Source: Pseudomonas baltica
GTDB lineage: Bacteria; Pseudomonadota; Gammaproteobacteria; Pseudomonadales; Pseudomonadaceae
Direction of reading: 5' to 3'
NCBI RefSeq assembly: GCF_031880315.1
Contig: NZ_CP134771.1
Span: forward strand, 930,001-994,000
Length of the DNA: 64,000 nucleotides
Numbering within the stretch: position 1 is the stretch's first letter; each line of letters opens with the position of its first letter. The translations under genes were made by a program, and so were the position numbers. The notes beneath the pieces were generated by a model. That model was not told the origin of the DNA. It saw only the letters and a list, made by a program, of their open reading frames with translations, and searched no databases. Shown in pieces: positions 43,509 to 52,302 of the stretch.

Positions 43509-44714
43509 CTAGCGCAACTGCGCGCAGGCTATTTCGATTCGCTGGCACGCTTCATCAAGCACGCGATCATCGACCGCATAGGCAATGCGCAGATAACCCG
43601 GCGTTCCGAACGCCGAGCCATGCACGGTACCAACCTTCGCGACATCGAGCAGATAGCTGGCAAAATCGAAATCATCGGCAATCATCCTGCCGTCCGCTGT
43701 CTGCTTGCCGACCATGCCCTGGCAATTGACGAACAGGTAAAACGCCCCTTCCGGCAGCTGGCAGCTCAGCCCGACGATGCGCTCGATACTCGCAAGCACA
43801 CGATCCCGGCGGTACGCCAGCCGCTCGATCCAGTCGTCGATAAAACCGGTGCCGCCATCCAGGGCAACGATTGCTGCCGCTTGGGAAATCGAACTGGGGT
43901 TCGAGGTGCTTTGCGATTGCAGCACCTGCAGCGCGTCCACCAGCCATTTCGGCCCGCCTGCGTAACCGATCCGCCAACCGGTCATGGAGAAGGCCTTGGA
44001 CAGGCCGTTGACCGTCAACGTACGGTGCAGCAAACGCGGCTCGACCTGGGCCGGGGTGCAGAACGCCTTGCCGTAACGGGTGTGCTCGTAGATGTCGTCG
44101 GCCAGTATCAGCACCTGTTCGTGACGCAACAGCACGTCCGTCAGCGCTTTCATCTCGGTTTCGCTGTACACCGCACCGGTCGGGTTGCTGGGCGAATTAA
44201 GCAGCACCCAGCGCGTACGTTCGGTGATCGCCGCTTCAAGCGCCTCGGGCTGGAGTTTCCAGCCGTCGCCCTCATGACACTGGACCACTCGCGTTTCGCC
44301 TTCAGCCAGCGCGACCATGTCGGGGTATGACACCCAATACGGCGCCGCGATGATGACCTCATCGCCGGGATTCACCGTCGCCATCAGCGCATTGAAGATC
44401 AATTGCTTGGCGCCGGCGCCGGCGATCACCTCGCCGGCGCTGAAGCTCAGGCCATTCTCGCGGCTGAACTTGTCGATGATCGCTTGCTTGAGGCGCGCGC
44501 TGCCGGGCACCGCGGTGTACTTGGTTTCACCCGCATTGATCGCCACGATACCGGCCTGGGCGATGTGCGCTGGAGTAGGGAAATCCAGCTCGCCCTCACC
44601 CAGGTTGATCACCGAATGCCCCGCGACCGTCAACGCGCGGACCTTGTCGGAGATTTCTGCGGTGGGCGATGGCCGGACACGGCGCATGCGCTGTGCCAAA
44701 AGGGCTGTGGACAT
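43509..44714 (-). CDS. Class I PLP-dependent aminotransferase
   Basis: A 401-residue fold-type I aminotransferase of the aspartate/aromatic group. PLP-Lys240 lies in 'GLSKAFSMTGWRIGYAG'; 'NSPSNPTGAVYS' (Asn ligand), 'ILADDIYEH' (Asp ligand) and C-terminal 'LRIAYAVDD' (substrate-carboxylate Arg) are present. It moves an amino group from an amino acid product to a 2-oxo acid. On the opposite strand to the importer operon, in line with the SDR and GntR genes upstream of it. Confidence 0.88.
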   Translation of the reverse strand: MSTALLAQRMRRVRPSPTAEISDKVRALTVAGHSVINLGEGELDFPTPAHIAQAGIVAINAGETKYTAVPGSARLKQAIIDKFSRENGLSFSAGEVIAGAGAKQLIFNALMATVNPGDEVIIAAPYWVSYPDMVALAEGETRVVQCHEGDGWKLQPEALEAAITERTRWVLLNSPSNPTGAVYSETEMKALTDVLLRHEQVLILADDIYEHTRYGKAFCTPAQVEPRLLHRTLTVNGLSKAFSMTGWRIGYAGGPKWLVDALQVLQSQSTSNPSSISQAAAIVALDGGTGFIDDWIERLAYRRDRVLASIERIVGLSCQLPEGAFYLFVNCQGMVGKQTADGRMIADDFDFASYLLDVAKVGTVHGSAFGTPGYLRIAYAVDDRVLDEACQRIEIACAQLR

Positions 44715-44817
44715 GGAATTTTCTCTCGGTCAGGGCATGGAAGGGGCAGATCCGCCCGCCCGCGTCAGGCACCGTGTCGGCGCCACGACGCTGAACTGAT
44801 CTGCCTGTTGGGAGTGT

Positions 44818-45603
44818 TCAGATGCTGCGAATCAAGCCGCCATCGACGCGTAGATGGGTCCCGGTGATATAGCCTGCGCGGGCACTGGCCAGAAAGGCCA
44901 CCGCGTCGGCGAATTCGGCGGGATCGCCATAACGGCCAACCGGAATGGTCTTGCGCGAGGCTTCGGCGACCGCTTGCGCGGTGGTGCCGGTGCGCCTGGC
45001 CGCTGCTTCGTCGAGCTCGCCGACGCGATCCGTGGCAATACGCCCGGGGATAACCGAGTTGACGGTAACGCCATCTGCCGCGACCTCTCCCGCCAAGGTC
45101 TTGGCCCAGCCGATAATGGCGGCGCGCAAGGTATTGGAAATACCGAGATTGGGGATGGGTTGCACAACGCCAGAAGACACCAGATTGATCACCCTGCCCC
45201 AGCCGCGCTCGCGCATGCCTGGAAGCACCATGGCGGTGATGTCGAACAGCGCGCTGACCATGCTCTCGAAAGCGCCCTGCCACTGCGCAGGCTCGACAGC
45301 ACTGACCGCACCCGGCGCAGGCCCACCGCTGTTATTGATGAGGATGTCGTAGCCGCGCCCGTCGGCCAGTTGCGCTTCGAGCGCGGCGCGGCGCTGGAGA
45401 GGATCGGCCAGATCAAGCACCAGATAATCGGCGTTTGCACCGCTTGCGGTGATCTTTACGACCGCGTCCGTGAGCGCTTCACGGTTACGGCCGCATAACG
45501 TGACTGCGGCCCCTTCGGCCGCCAGTGACTGGGCAATCGCCAGCCCCAGGCCACGACTGGAACCCAGCACCAATGCGCGTTTACCTTGCAAACCAAAATC
45601 CAT
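44818..45603 (-). CDS. SDR-family protein with atypical active site
   Basis: A 261-residue short-chain dehydrogenase fold. The cofactor loop is 'LVLGSSRGLGLAIAQSL' and 'ILINNSGGPAPG' is normal, but the catalytic Tyr-x3-Lys is replaced: after 'VINLVSSGVVQPIPNLGISN' comes 'TLRAAIIGWAK', so Ser/Asn and Arg stand where Tyr and Lys should be. This is a known subgroup labelled 3-oxoacyl-ACP-reductase-like whose activity is undefined. It may bind rather than reduce, or use another acid. GAGAGG lies upstream of the ATG at 45603. Confidence 0.83.
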   Translation of the reverse strand: MDFGLQGKRALVLGSSRGLGLAIAQSLAAEGAAVTLCGRNREALTDAVVKITASGANADYLVLDLADPLQRRAALEAQLADGRGYDILINNSGGPAPGAVSAVEPAQWQGAFESMVSALFDITAMVLPGMRERGWGRVINLVSSGVVQPIPNLGISNTLRAAIIGWAKTLAGEVAADGVTVNSVIPGRIATDRVGELDEAAARRTGTTAQAVAEASRKTIPVGRYGDPAEFADAVAFLASARAGYITGTHLRVDGGLIRSI

Positions 45604-45638
45604 GAAGACCTCTCTCGAATGGGGCGCTCCTCGCGAAG

Positions 45639-46595
45639 CTAGCCGGGAATGGGCACCGTCGCGATCTTGCGCGGCGGGCGGGGTTTGGTCGCCGGTCTGC
45701 GCGCCGATTTGTTGCCCGGCTGCGCGGCATCGTCGGCGTGAGTCAAGTGTTTGCGCATCAACGCGCTGGCCTCGGCGTACTGCCCATTGGCAACGGCGTC
45801 GATGATCGCCAGATGCTCCGTGCACCAGGCACGGACCCGCCGGCGGTTCGCGTAGCCGGCAAACTCCAGCAGCTTGCGCAGGCGATTCTGTTGCTGGATG
45901 GCCTGAATCACGAAGGTGTTGCCACCGAACTCGGCGAACATCTCGTGGAATTGCGCATCGGTTTCGAATAACAGCGCGTTGCTGACGGCCGCAGAATCAG
46001 CATGGCTGGCCAGATACAGATGCTGTAGCCGCGAGCGCTCGAGCGCGGCGGGATTGGGCGTGAACTGAGGTTCAAGGAAGTTGGCCGGCTCGACCATCAG
46101 GCGAAACTGGTAGCCACTGCGCAGCGCCTTGTCGTTATCCAGCGTCGGCAGGAAACTCCAGCCGTGCCCCTTGTTGCGCATCAGCAGCCCATCTTCGGCC
46201 AGCCGCTTCAACGTGGTCATCAGCGTGACCCGGTCGACGTCATAGCGCTTGGCGATTTCGGTCTGGGTCACGGAATTGGCGATCTCGCCACTCAGACGAT
46301 CATTCACCAGGCGTTCATACAGTGAATCCTCCAGGCTCGACGAGACACTCAGTTCCACCCGTTGCAGGGCATCGAACGCTTTGAGCAGGAAGAAGCCCTG
46401 GTTGCGTCGGGCTTCGACGATTCCTTCCTCTACCAGCAACGTGAGGGCATTGCGGATCGGCGTGCGGGACACGCCCAGCAGATCGGCGATTGGTTGTTCA
46501 CGCAGGTGGTGCCCCGGCTCGAATTTCGCCTTGCGGACGAAATCGAGAATCTGGTTAGCCAGCCGTCGGCTGTTCTGACCCGGTAACGAAGCCAT
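45639..46595 (-). CDS. GntR/FCD-type regulator with two winged helices
   Basis: A 318-residue regulator. It begins with a GntR winged helix ('RLANQILDFVRKAKFEPGHH', 'LLGVSRTPIRNALTLLVEEGIV'), then a second one ('LYERLVNDRLSGEIANSVTQ', 'YDVDRVTLMTTLKRLAEDGLL'), then a helical FCD-like ligand domain. The C-terminus is a basic Pro/Arg-rich tail. The start at 46595 is at 'MASLPGQ'. Divergent from the DapA-like gene; the gap holds an AT-rich inverted repeat that is a good operator candidate. Confidence 0.82.
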   Translation of the reverse strand: MASLPGQNSRRLANQILDFVRKAKFEPGHHLREQPIADLLGVSRTPIRNALTLLVEEGIVEARRNQGFFLLKAFDALQRVELSVSSSLEDSLYERLVNDRLSGEIANSVTQTEIAKRYDVDRVTLMTTLKRLAEDGLLMRNKGHGWSFLPTLDNDKALRSGYQFRLMVEPANFLEPQFTPNPAALERSRLQHLYLASHADSAAVSNALLFETDAQFHEMFAEFGGNTFVIQAIQQQNRLRKLLEFAGYANRRRVRAWCTEHLAIIDAVANGQYAEASALMRKHLTHADDAAQPGNKSARRPATKPRPPRKIATVPIPG

Positions 46596-46696
46596 GGAAA
46601 GGAAACCTCGAAAATAAAGTGCGCACATCCTATCAAGGACCTACACCGCTGCCGCCTGCCTATGGGAAAAAGCGCATCCGCGACAGACGAAAAATT

Positions 46697-46725
46697 ATTG
46701 TACATATGAATACAAATAATACAAT
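46697..46725. promoter_or_regulatory. Inverted-repeat operator for the GntR regulator at 45639
   Basis: TTGTA (46698-46702) and TACAA (46711-46715) form an inverted repeat around CATATGAA, with a further TACAAT at 46720. The core TGTACAT is shared with the palindrome at 57690. It is placed 37-65 bases upstream of the DapA-like start and about 100 upstream of the regulator start. Confidence 0.5.
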
Positions 46726-46761
46726 ATCGAATCACTTCGACCCACAGCCCACGGGAAAATC

Positions 46762-47685
46762 ATGCACAACCTTCAAGAATGCCGCGAACGCCTTCACGGA
46801 ATCTTCAACATCACCGTGACCCCCTTCAACGCTGCGGGAGATTTCGACTACCCGGCCATGGCCGAGAACATCGAGCGTGTCATCGCGCTGGGTTACGACG
46901 GCTTGTTGATTGGCGGGACCTACGGCGAATTCGCCGTCATGACCTGTGAAGAGCGCGCCGAGATGTTTCGCAAGGTCATGGCGATCGTTGGCGATCGGGT
47001 GCCGGTGATGCTCTGTACAGCAGGCTCGGACAGCCGCGTGGTGCGCGAACTTACCCAGCTGGCTGGCGACCTGGGTGGCCTGCCGATGGTCACGCCGCCT
47101 TTCGTTTCCGAGATCACCGACGCCCAGATCGTCAGCTTCTTCAAACAGATGGCGCCGCTGTCGAAGACCGGGATCCTGATCTACAACGCTCCCGGCATCG
47201 GTATCACCCTCTCTGTCCCCGTGATCGAGCAGTTGGCTGCCATCGATGGCGTGGTGGGTTTGAAGCAAGGTGACCTGACCCCGACCGTCATCGACCGTAT
47301 TGCCAATACCCTGGGCGGCAAAGTGCGGTTGTTCTGCGCATCGGACCTGGTCTTCAGCGGGCCGATGATGGCTGGTTTCGATGGCATCAGCTCGACCAAC
47401 AGCGGCGCATTGCCCGAGCTCATTCTGGCGACATTCCGGGCGCTGCAGGCCGGCGACGCCAAGCTGGCCATTGAATTGCATCGTATTTGGTTCCCGCTGC
47501 GCGAACTGGCACGCAAGCACGGGCAACCACAAACCACCAAGGCGATCATGAACCTGCGGGGTTTCAAAGGCGGCTCGGTACGCCAACCGTTGCTTGACCT
47601 GCAAGGCCCAGCTCTGGAGGAAGTGGCTGCGGCGCTGCACTTACTCGCCAGCGACCCGCGCTCAGGCATCCTGCTGCCTGCGTAG
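46762..47685 (+). CDS. DapA/N-acetylneuraminate-lyase family aldolase
   Basis: A 307-residue TIM-barrel class I aldolase. Schiff-base Lys168 ('VVGLKQGDL'), Tyr141 ('ILIYNAPG') and the 'GGTYGEFAVMT' loop (normally GTTGE) identify the family; the loop variant argues against dihydrodipicolinate synthase itself. Pyruvate or another 2-oxo acid would be condensed with, or cleaved from, a partner. First gene of the operon with the ureohydrolase and a binding protein. Start ATG 46762 has GGGAAA upstream. Confidence 0.86.
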   Translation: MHNLQECRERLHGIFNITVTPFNAAGDFDYPAMAENIERVIALGYDGLLIGGTYGEFAVMTCEERAEMFRKVMAIVGDRVPVMLCTAGSDSRVVRELTQLAGDLGGLPMVTPPFVSEITDAQIVSFFKQMAPLSKTGILIYNAPGIGITLSVPVIEQLAAIDGVVGLKQGDLTPTVIDRIANTLGGKVRLFCASDLVFSGPMMAGFDGISSTNSGALPELILATFRALQAGDAKLAIELHRIWFPLRELARKHGQPQTTKAIMNLRGFKGGSVRQPLLDLQGPALEEVAAALHLLASDPRSGILLPA

Positions 47686-47761
47686 GCCCGAACCAATGCC
47701 ACGTGGCGATGCTTGATTGCGTCACCACCCCGCCCACCTGTTGAGCCACTGGATAAATGAA

Positions 47762-48727
47762 ATGAGCGTGCTCCCTACCGATTCCCTCTCGAGGCCGCGG
47801 TTCTGCGGCGTACCGACGTTCATGCGGCTGCCCATGGCGACCACGCTCGACGGCCTTGATGCCGCGGTGATCGGCCTGCCTTCCGATTCCGGTGCGGCGT
47901 TCCGTACGGGCTCGCGGTTCGCACCCAATGCGGTGCGGGCAATGTCAGTGATGCTGCGCCCCATCAGCCCGTATCGCGACAACATCAATATCTTCGAGAC
48001 GTTGAACATTGCCGATGCCGGAGACGCTGCCGTGGTGCCCGGCTATGAAGAAGAATGCCTGGCGCGCATCGAGCAAGCGGTGGCAGGTCTGGTCAACGCT
48101 GGCGTGGTGCCGTTCGGTATCGGCGGCGATCATTCGGTGACGCTAGGCGAATTGCGCGCCGTGGCGGCCAAGCACGGGCCGGTGGCCTTGGTGCAATTCG
48201 ACTCCCACAGCGACACGTGGGACAAGTACTTCGCCGACAAACTGTACAGCGCCGGAACGCCTTTTCGCCGGGCCGTGGACGAGAACCTGGTCGACCCGGC
48301 GCACTCGATTCAAGTGGGCCTGCGCGGCTCGTTGTTTCGGACCACCGACATCACTCAGTCGATCGACCTGGGCTACGACGTGGTGACCACCGACCAGATG
48401 TTCGAAATGGGCATCGCCGCGCTTGCCGAGCGCATCAGGGAACGCACGGGAGGTCGCCCAACGTTCATCACTTTTGACATGGATTTCGTCGACCCCGCCT
48501 CGGCACCAGGCGTACAGACCCCGGAAGCAGGCGGCCCGACCACCCGTGAAACCCTGCAACTGTTGCGCGCCCTGCATGGCATCAACCTGGTGGGTTGCGA
48601 TGTCACCGAGATCAGCCCGATGTACGAGGGCCCGGGGCAGATCACCTCGTTGCTGGGGGCCACCGTGCTGAATGAGTTCATGTCATTGCTGGCGAGCGAA
48701 CGTGCACGCGGCGCGACATACGCCTGA
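47762..48727 (+). CDS. Ureohydrolase (arginase/agmatinase family)
   Basis: A 321-residue binuclear manganese hydrolase. The ligands are all visible: 'GIGGDHSVTLGE', 'QFDSHSDTWD' and 'FDMDFVDPASAPG'. It hydrolyses a guanidino group to urea and an amine. The agmatinase-like layout covers agmatinase, guanidinobutyrase, guanidinopropionase and guanidinoacetase, which cannot be separated here. Located between the DapA-like aldolase and an ABC binding protein, next to a creatinase-like M24 gene and a DUF1989 gene, which makes a guanidino compound a reasonable pathway substrate. Confidence 0.87.
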   Translation: MSVLPTDSLSRPRFCGVPTFMRLPMATTLDGLDAAVIGLPSDSGAAFRTGSRFAPNAVRAMSVMLRPISPYRDNINIFETLNIADAGDAAVVPGYEEECLARIEQAVAGLVNAGVVPFGIGGDHSVTLGELRAVAAKHGPVALVQFDSHSDTWDKYFADKLYSAGTPFRRAVDENLVDPAHSIQVGLRGSLFRTTDITQSIDLGYDVVTTDQMFEMGIAALAERIRERTGGRPTFITFDMDFVDPASAPGVQTPEAGGPTTRETLQLLRALHGINLVGCDVTEISPMYEGPGQITSLLGATVLNEFMSLLASERARGATYA

Positions 48728-48806
48728 TCGATTTGATGGACTGAAACTCCGGCCTGCCCGTGCCTGCTACCTGCGATCAACATCAACCCGCATAGAGAGC
48801 GTGACC

Positions 48807-49601
48807 ATGAAAGTCAGAAATATCGTGCAGATCTTGGCGGCAATGTCGGTGCTGACGTTCGGCACTTGGGCAAGTGCCGATGAACCGCTGGAGCTGATAC
48901 ACCCAGGCAAGCTGCTGGTCGCTACCGAAGGCACGTTTGCGCCGTTCAGCATGCGCAGTGCCAACGGTCAGCTCGATGGCCTCGAGATCCGGGTCATGAA
49001 GGAAGTCGCCCGCCGCTTGAACCTCGAATACACCCCGGTGCTGATCAAATGGGATGCACTGCTGGTGGGCCTGGCGGCCAATCAGTACGACGTGATCAGC
49101 GCGGCGATGGACATAACGCCGGCCCGGCAGCAGCAAATCCTGTTCTCCGACGGCTGGCTGGAATCGGGTGGACGCGTCGTCACGCCGGTGAACTCGCCGA
49201 TCAAGTCAGCGGCCGACCTGAAGGGTAAAAATGTCGGAGTCCAGGTGTCCACCACCTTCAGCGCCATCGCCGAAGAAAAAGGCGCCTTGCTGAAAAACTA
49301 CAAGGCTGAGTCCGACGCGATCCAGGACCTCGTCAACCACAATACCGATGCGGTCATCACCGACTCCATAAGCGCCGCGTACCTGATGAAAACCGTGCAC
49401 CTGCCCATCGTCATGACCGACGATTACGTCAGTCATATCCAGAAGGGTTTCGCCTTCAAGCTCGGCAAGGACAACCTGGTCAAAGCGGTCAACAAGGGCC
49501 TGGCCGACATGAATGCCGATGGCACCTACGACAAGCTGACGCTGGACCTGGTCGGCTACAACCCGGCACCGAAAGAGCCCATCCGTTCGATCTTCAAATA
49601 A
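48807..49601 (+). CDS. ABC importer substrate-binding protein, family 3
   Basis: A 264-residue periplasmic protein: signal peptide 'IVQILAAMSVLTFGTWASA' then the SBP_bac_3 fold ('KLLVATEGTFAPFSMR', 'DGLEIRVMKEVARRL', 'YDVISAAMDITPARQQQ'). It is orphaned from its ATPase and permease; the pair at 54001-55460, which lacks a binding protein, is its likely partner. Start chosen at 48807 after GAGAGCGTG. A second binding protein at 37617 has its own complete importer. Confidence 0.88.
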   Translation: MKVRNIVQILAAMSVLTFGTWASADEPLELIHPGKLLVATEGTFAPFSMRSANGQLDGLEIRVMKEVARRLNLEYTPVLIKWDALLVGLAANQYDVISAAMDITPARQQQILFSDGWLESGGRVVTPVNSPIKSAADLKGKNVGVQVSTTFSAIAEEKGALLKNYKAESDAIQDLVNHNTDAVITDSISAAYLMKTVHLPIVMTDDYVSHIQKGFAFKLGKDNLVKAVNKGLADMNADGTYDKLTLDLVGYNPAPKEPIRSIFK

Positions 49602-49610
49602 ACCATTGTC

Positions 49611-49637
49611 GCCCGAGGGGGTACGGGTCCCTCGGGC
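49611..49637. terminator. Hairpin between convergent binding-protein and pxpC genes
   Basis: A nine-pair GC stem (GCCCGAGGG / CCCTCGGGC) lies nine bases after the plus-strand stop and ten before the pxpC stop. No T tract is present on either side, so it may serve as a bidirectional barrier rather than a strong intrinsic terminator. Confidence 0.5.
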
Positions 49638-49646
49638 AACCGGGCA

Positions 49647-50612
49647 TCAACGCCGACGTCCATAGCGCAGCGACAGCTCGTCCAGATAAGCGCCGAGCAG
49701 TGCTTGTCGCTCACACCACAGGTCTTCGGCGTCTTCGACCGACACTTCGCTGAAGCTGAGCCAATCCCCGGGCTTGAATTGCCCCAACCGCGCGAGATCC
49801 GCACGAATCACCGTGGCGATTTTAGGATAGCCACCGGTGGTTTGTCGGTCATGCATGGCGATGATCGGGTGGCCACTGCCGGGGATCTGGACGCTGCCGG
49901 TACTGATGGCATCCGAGACGATATTGAACCCCTTGAGGTGAGTGATCCCTGGCCCGGTCAGGCGGTAGCCCATGCGATCGCTCTGGCCCGAGACCTGAAA
50001 GGATTCGCTGAGGAAGCGGCTGATTTGCTCGGGGCTGAAATATGCCTGCTGCGGCCCCAATACCACGCGCAGCGGCAGGCGTTCGCGTTGCGGCCACAGG
50101 CGCTGCCCAGGTGCACGGGCGGCCACTGGCAGATATTGCGAGGGCGCAGCCAACGGCAGGTCGTCACCTTTGACCAGCGCGCGACCGGCAAAACCACCCA
50201 GCGCACCGCGCAACAAGGTCGAGACGCTGCCCAGTACCGGCTCGGCGGCAAACCCGCCGGCAACCGCCAGATACCCTCGCGCGCCGCTGAGCGCGCGGCC
50301 TACCTTGAGCACTGCGTGGGACTGCAGCACGTGGCACTGATAGGAGGCGACGGGCTGATCATCGATGAATACCTGCATGTCCCCCGTGACCGCGATGACA
50401 CAACCCCCCTGTCCGACCTGAAATTGCCCACCCAGCAACGTGAACTCCAGCGCCCCGGTGCCCGACTGGTTGCCGACCAGGGCATTGGCAATGGCAAAGC
50501 TCAATTCATCCAGCGCACCTGAAGGTGGTACTCCGCGGTCCTCATAACCGCTGCGGCCATGATCCTGCAAGGTCGTCAGCAGCCCAGGGTTCAATACGTG
50601 CAGCGTGCTCAT
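49647..50612 (-). CDS. pxpC: 5-oxoprolinase subunit C (biotin-dependent carboxyltransferase-like)
   Basis: A 321-residue KipA/PxpC protein ('VLNPGLLTTLQDHGRSGYED', 'GVPPSGALDELSFAIANALV', 'RGYLAVAGGFAAEPVLGS', 'SFQVSGQSDRMGYRLTG', 'AMHDRQTTGGYPKIATV'). With PxpA and PxpB it hydrolyses 5-oxoproline to glutamate using ATP. The ATG at 50612 overlaps the pxpB stop (ATGA). Its orientation is opposite to pxpA. 5-Oxoproline, or a related lactam made by the neighbouring enzymes, would be the substrate. Confidence 0.88.
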   Translation of the reverse strand: MSTLHVLNPGLLTTLQDHGRSGYEDRGVPPSGALDELSFAIANALVGNQSGTGALEFTLLGGQFQVGQGGCVIAVTGDMQVFIDDQPVASYQCHVLQSHAVLKVGRALSGARGYLAVAGGFAAEPVLGSVSTLLRGALGGFAGRALVKGDDLPLAAPSQYLPVAARAPGQRLWPQRERLPLRVVLGPQQAYFSPEQISRFLSESFQVSGQSDRMGYRLTGPGITHLKGFNIVSDAISTGSVQIPGSGHPIIAMHDRQTTGGYPKIATVIRADLARLGQFKPGDWLSFSEVSVEDAEDLWCERQALLGAYLDELSLRYGRRR

Positions 50613-51340
50613 GTGCGCCACGTCCAGTGCGGGAGGTAATCAGGTTGAGCGCAGAGATCGTCGAACTCATCCACGCCGATGGCGAAAAACCGAATCTCAT
50701 CGCCCGCGCCGAACAGAAAAGGCTGCTCGCGCGATGGCTCGAAACTGCGCGCCGGCGTTCGCCCGATCAGATGCCAGCCGCTGGGGGCTTCGACTGAGGC
50801 GACAGCCGTTTGCATGCCGCCGATGCTGACCGAGCCTGCCGGGACGTTAAGTCGTGCAGATTCGCGGCGCGAGGTGTGCAGGCGCTCGTCGAGCCCACCC
50901 AGATAAGCGAAGCCTGGCATGAAGCCGATCATGTAGACGCGATACGTCACCGCGCTGTGCAGGCGTATGAGGTCTTGAGGATCGAGGTGGTGCAGGTCGC
51001 ATAGCCAGTGCAGATCAATACCGTGGTCGCCCCCGTAAGCCACCGGAACCTGCCAACTGCGCACCGGATCGGCGCCGGCGTCGGGCTCGGCCAACAGTTC
51101 CTCGATGCGCCCACGCAGCCGTGCCTGGCGAATCCGCCTGCAGTCATACGCCACGGTCAGGGCCCGGTAGGTGGGAATCAAGCCTGTGACCCCGTCTATA
51201 CAGGCTGCGGCAACATGCTTTGCCAATGCCGTGACGCGCTGGTTGACCGCTGCATCGATCACTTCACCGAAGTCGATGTACAGCGCATGATCAGCGATGG
51301 GTGCAATGCGCACAGACGATTCCGGCTCTTCGGTGTTCAC
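50609..51340 (-). CDS. pxpB: 5-oxoprolinase subunit B
   Basis: A 243-residue KipI/PxpB protein ('IAPIADHALYIDFGEVIDAA', 'GLIPTYRALTVAYD', 'VYMIGFMPGFAYLGGLDERL', 'PAGSVSIGGMQTAVA' and 'GWHLIGRTP'). Forms the ATP-dependent complex with PxpC, whose start it overlaps. Length is normal. It is divergent from pxpA across a 170-base gap with a 17-bp palindrome. Confidence 0.88.
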   Translation of the reverse strand: MNTEEPESSVRIAPIADHALYIDFGEVIDAAVNQRVTALAKHVAAACIDGVTGLIPTYRALTVAYDCRRIRQARLRGRIEELLAEPDAGADPVRSWQVPVAYGGDHGIDLHWLCDLHHLDPQDLIRLHSAVTYRVYMIGFMPGFAYLGGLDERLHTSRRESARLNVPAGSVSIGGMQTAVASVEAPSGWHLIGRTPARSFEPSREQPFLFGAGDEIRFFAIGVDEFDDLCAQPDYLPHWTWRT

Positions 51341-51375
51341 TGCGAGGCTCCCCGTGATACGTTGGAATGCTTTTG

Positions 51376-51392
51376 GAATACCAGAAGTATTC
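51376..51392. promoter_or_regulatory. Palindromic operator between pxpB and pxpA
   Basis: A perfect inverted repeat, GAATAC-CAGAA-GTATTC, lies 36-52 bases upstream of pxpB and about 120 upstream of pxpA. Its size suits an FCD-type GntR dimer, such as the product at 55614. The half-site AATACC/TATACC recurs in a GGTATACC palindrome at 53297-53304 in the next divergent gap. Confidence 0.5.
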
Positions 51393-51509
51393 TGTCAATA
51401 TGCCATGACTAAAGCCAGCGCGAATGCTGGATTTTTCAGCCACTGGGCCCGGCATATCCAGCGGGTTCGACTTGACCACGATGACGCTGATCGTCCCACA
51501 GGTGAACGC

Positions 51510-52283
51510 ATGCTGATCGACTTGAACTGCGACATGGGTGAAGGCTTTGGCGCTTGGAAAATGGGCGACGACAGCGCAATGCTCGACCTCGTCAGCTCCG
51601 CCAACATCGCGTGCGGCTTCCACGCAGGTGATCCGGACATCATGTTCGACACCGCTGCCATGGCCCGTCACAAGGGAGTGGCGGTGGGTGCCCATCCCAG
51701 CTTTTTCGACCTGCACGGCTTCGGTCGTCGGCAGATACGCGGTGACAGCCCGGCACAGATCGAACGCCAGATCATCTACCAGATCGGCGCGCTCAAAGCG
51801 CTCGCGGCCGCTGCGGGACTGCCCTTGCAACACGTCAAGGCCCACGGTGCGCTGGGCAACATGGCCAATGAAGACCCTGAGCTGGCGCTGGCCGTGGCGC
51901 GGGCCATCAAGGCGGTGGACCCAGCGTTGATCTTCGTGGTGATGCCCGGCCTTGAAACCGAGCGTGCGGGCGAGCAGCTGGGCCTGCGCATGGCGCGGGA
52001 AATCTACGCCGACCGCGCTTACGCCGCCAATGGCAATCTGGTGTCGCGCAACGCGCCGGGGGCGGTGATCCACGACAGCGAAATAGCCGCCGCCCGCGTG
52101 CTGCGCATGATTGAAGAGCAATCTATCACCACCGTTGACGGCACGCGGATGCCGGTACGCATCGACACCGTCTGCGTGCATGGCGACACCCCCGGTGCGA
52201 CCCGCATGGCGCAGCATTTACGCTCCCTGCTGGAAGCGGCCGGCGTGAGAATTGCACCCATGGCCACGGTGATTGGCCAATGA
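51510..52283 (+). CDS. pxpA: 5-oxoprolinase subunit A (LamB/YcsF family)
   Basis: A 257-residue LamB/YcsF protein with the signatures 'IDLNCDMGEGFGAWKMGDD', 'SSANIACGFHAGDPDIM', 'GVAVGAHPSFFDLHGFGRR' and 'VCVHGDTPGA'. It is the hydrolytic subunit of 5-oxoprolinase. ATG 51510 starts at the conserved N-terminus with AGGTG eight bases upstream; the longer frame back to 51297 is not coding. It is transcribed away from pxpBC. Confidence 0.88.
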   Translation: MLIDLNCDMGEGFGAWKMGDDSAMLDLVSSANIACGFHAGDPDIMFDTAAMARHKGVAVGAHPSFFDLHGFGRRQIRGDSPAQIERQIIYQIGALKALAAAAGLPLQHVKAHGALGNMANEDPELALAVARAIKAVDPALIFVVMPGLETERAGEQLGLRMAREIYADRAYAANGNLVSRNAPGAVIHDSEIAAARVLRMIEEQSITTVDGTRMPVRIDTVCVHGDTPGATRMAQHLRSLLEAAGVRIAPMATVIGQ

Positions 52284-52302
52284 CCCGGCGCCGCGTACCA
52301 CG

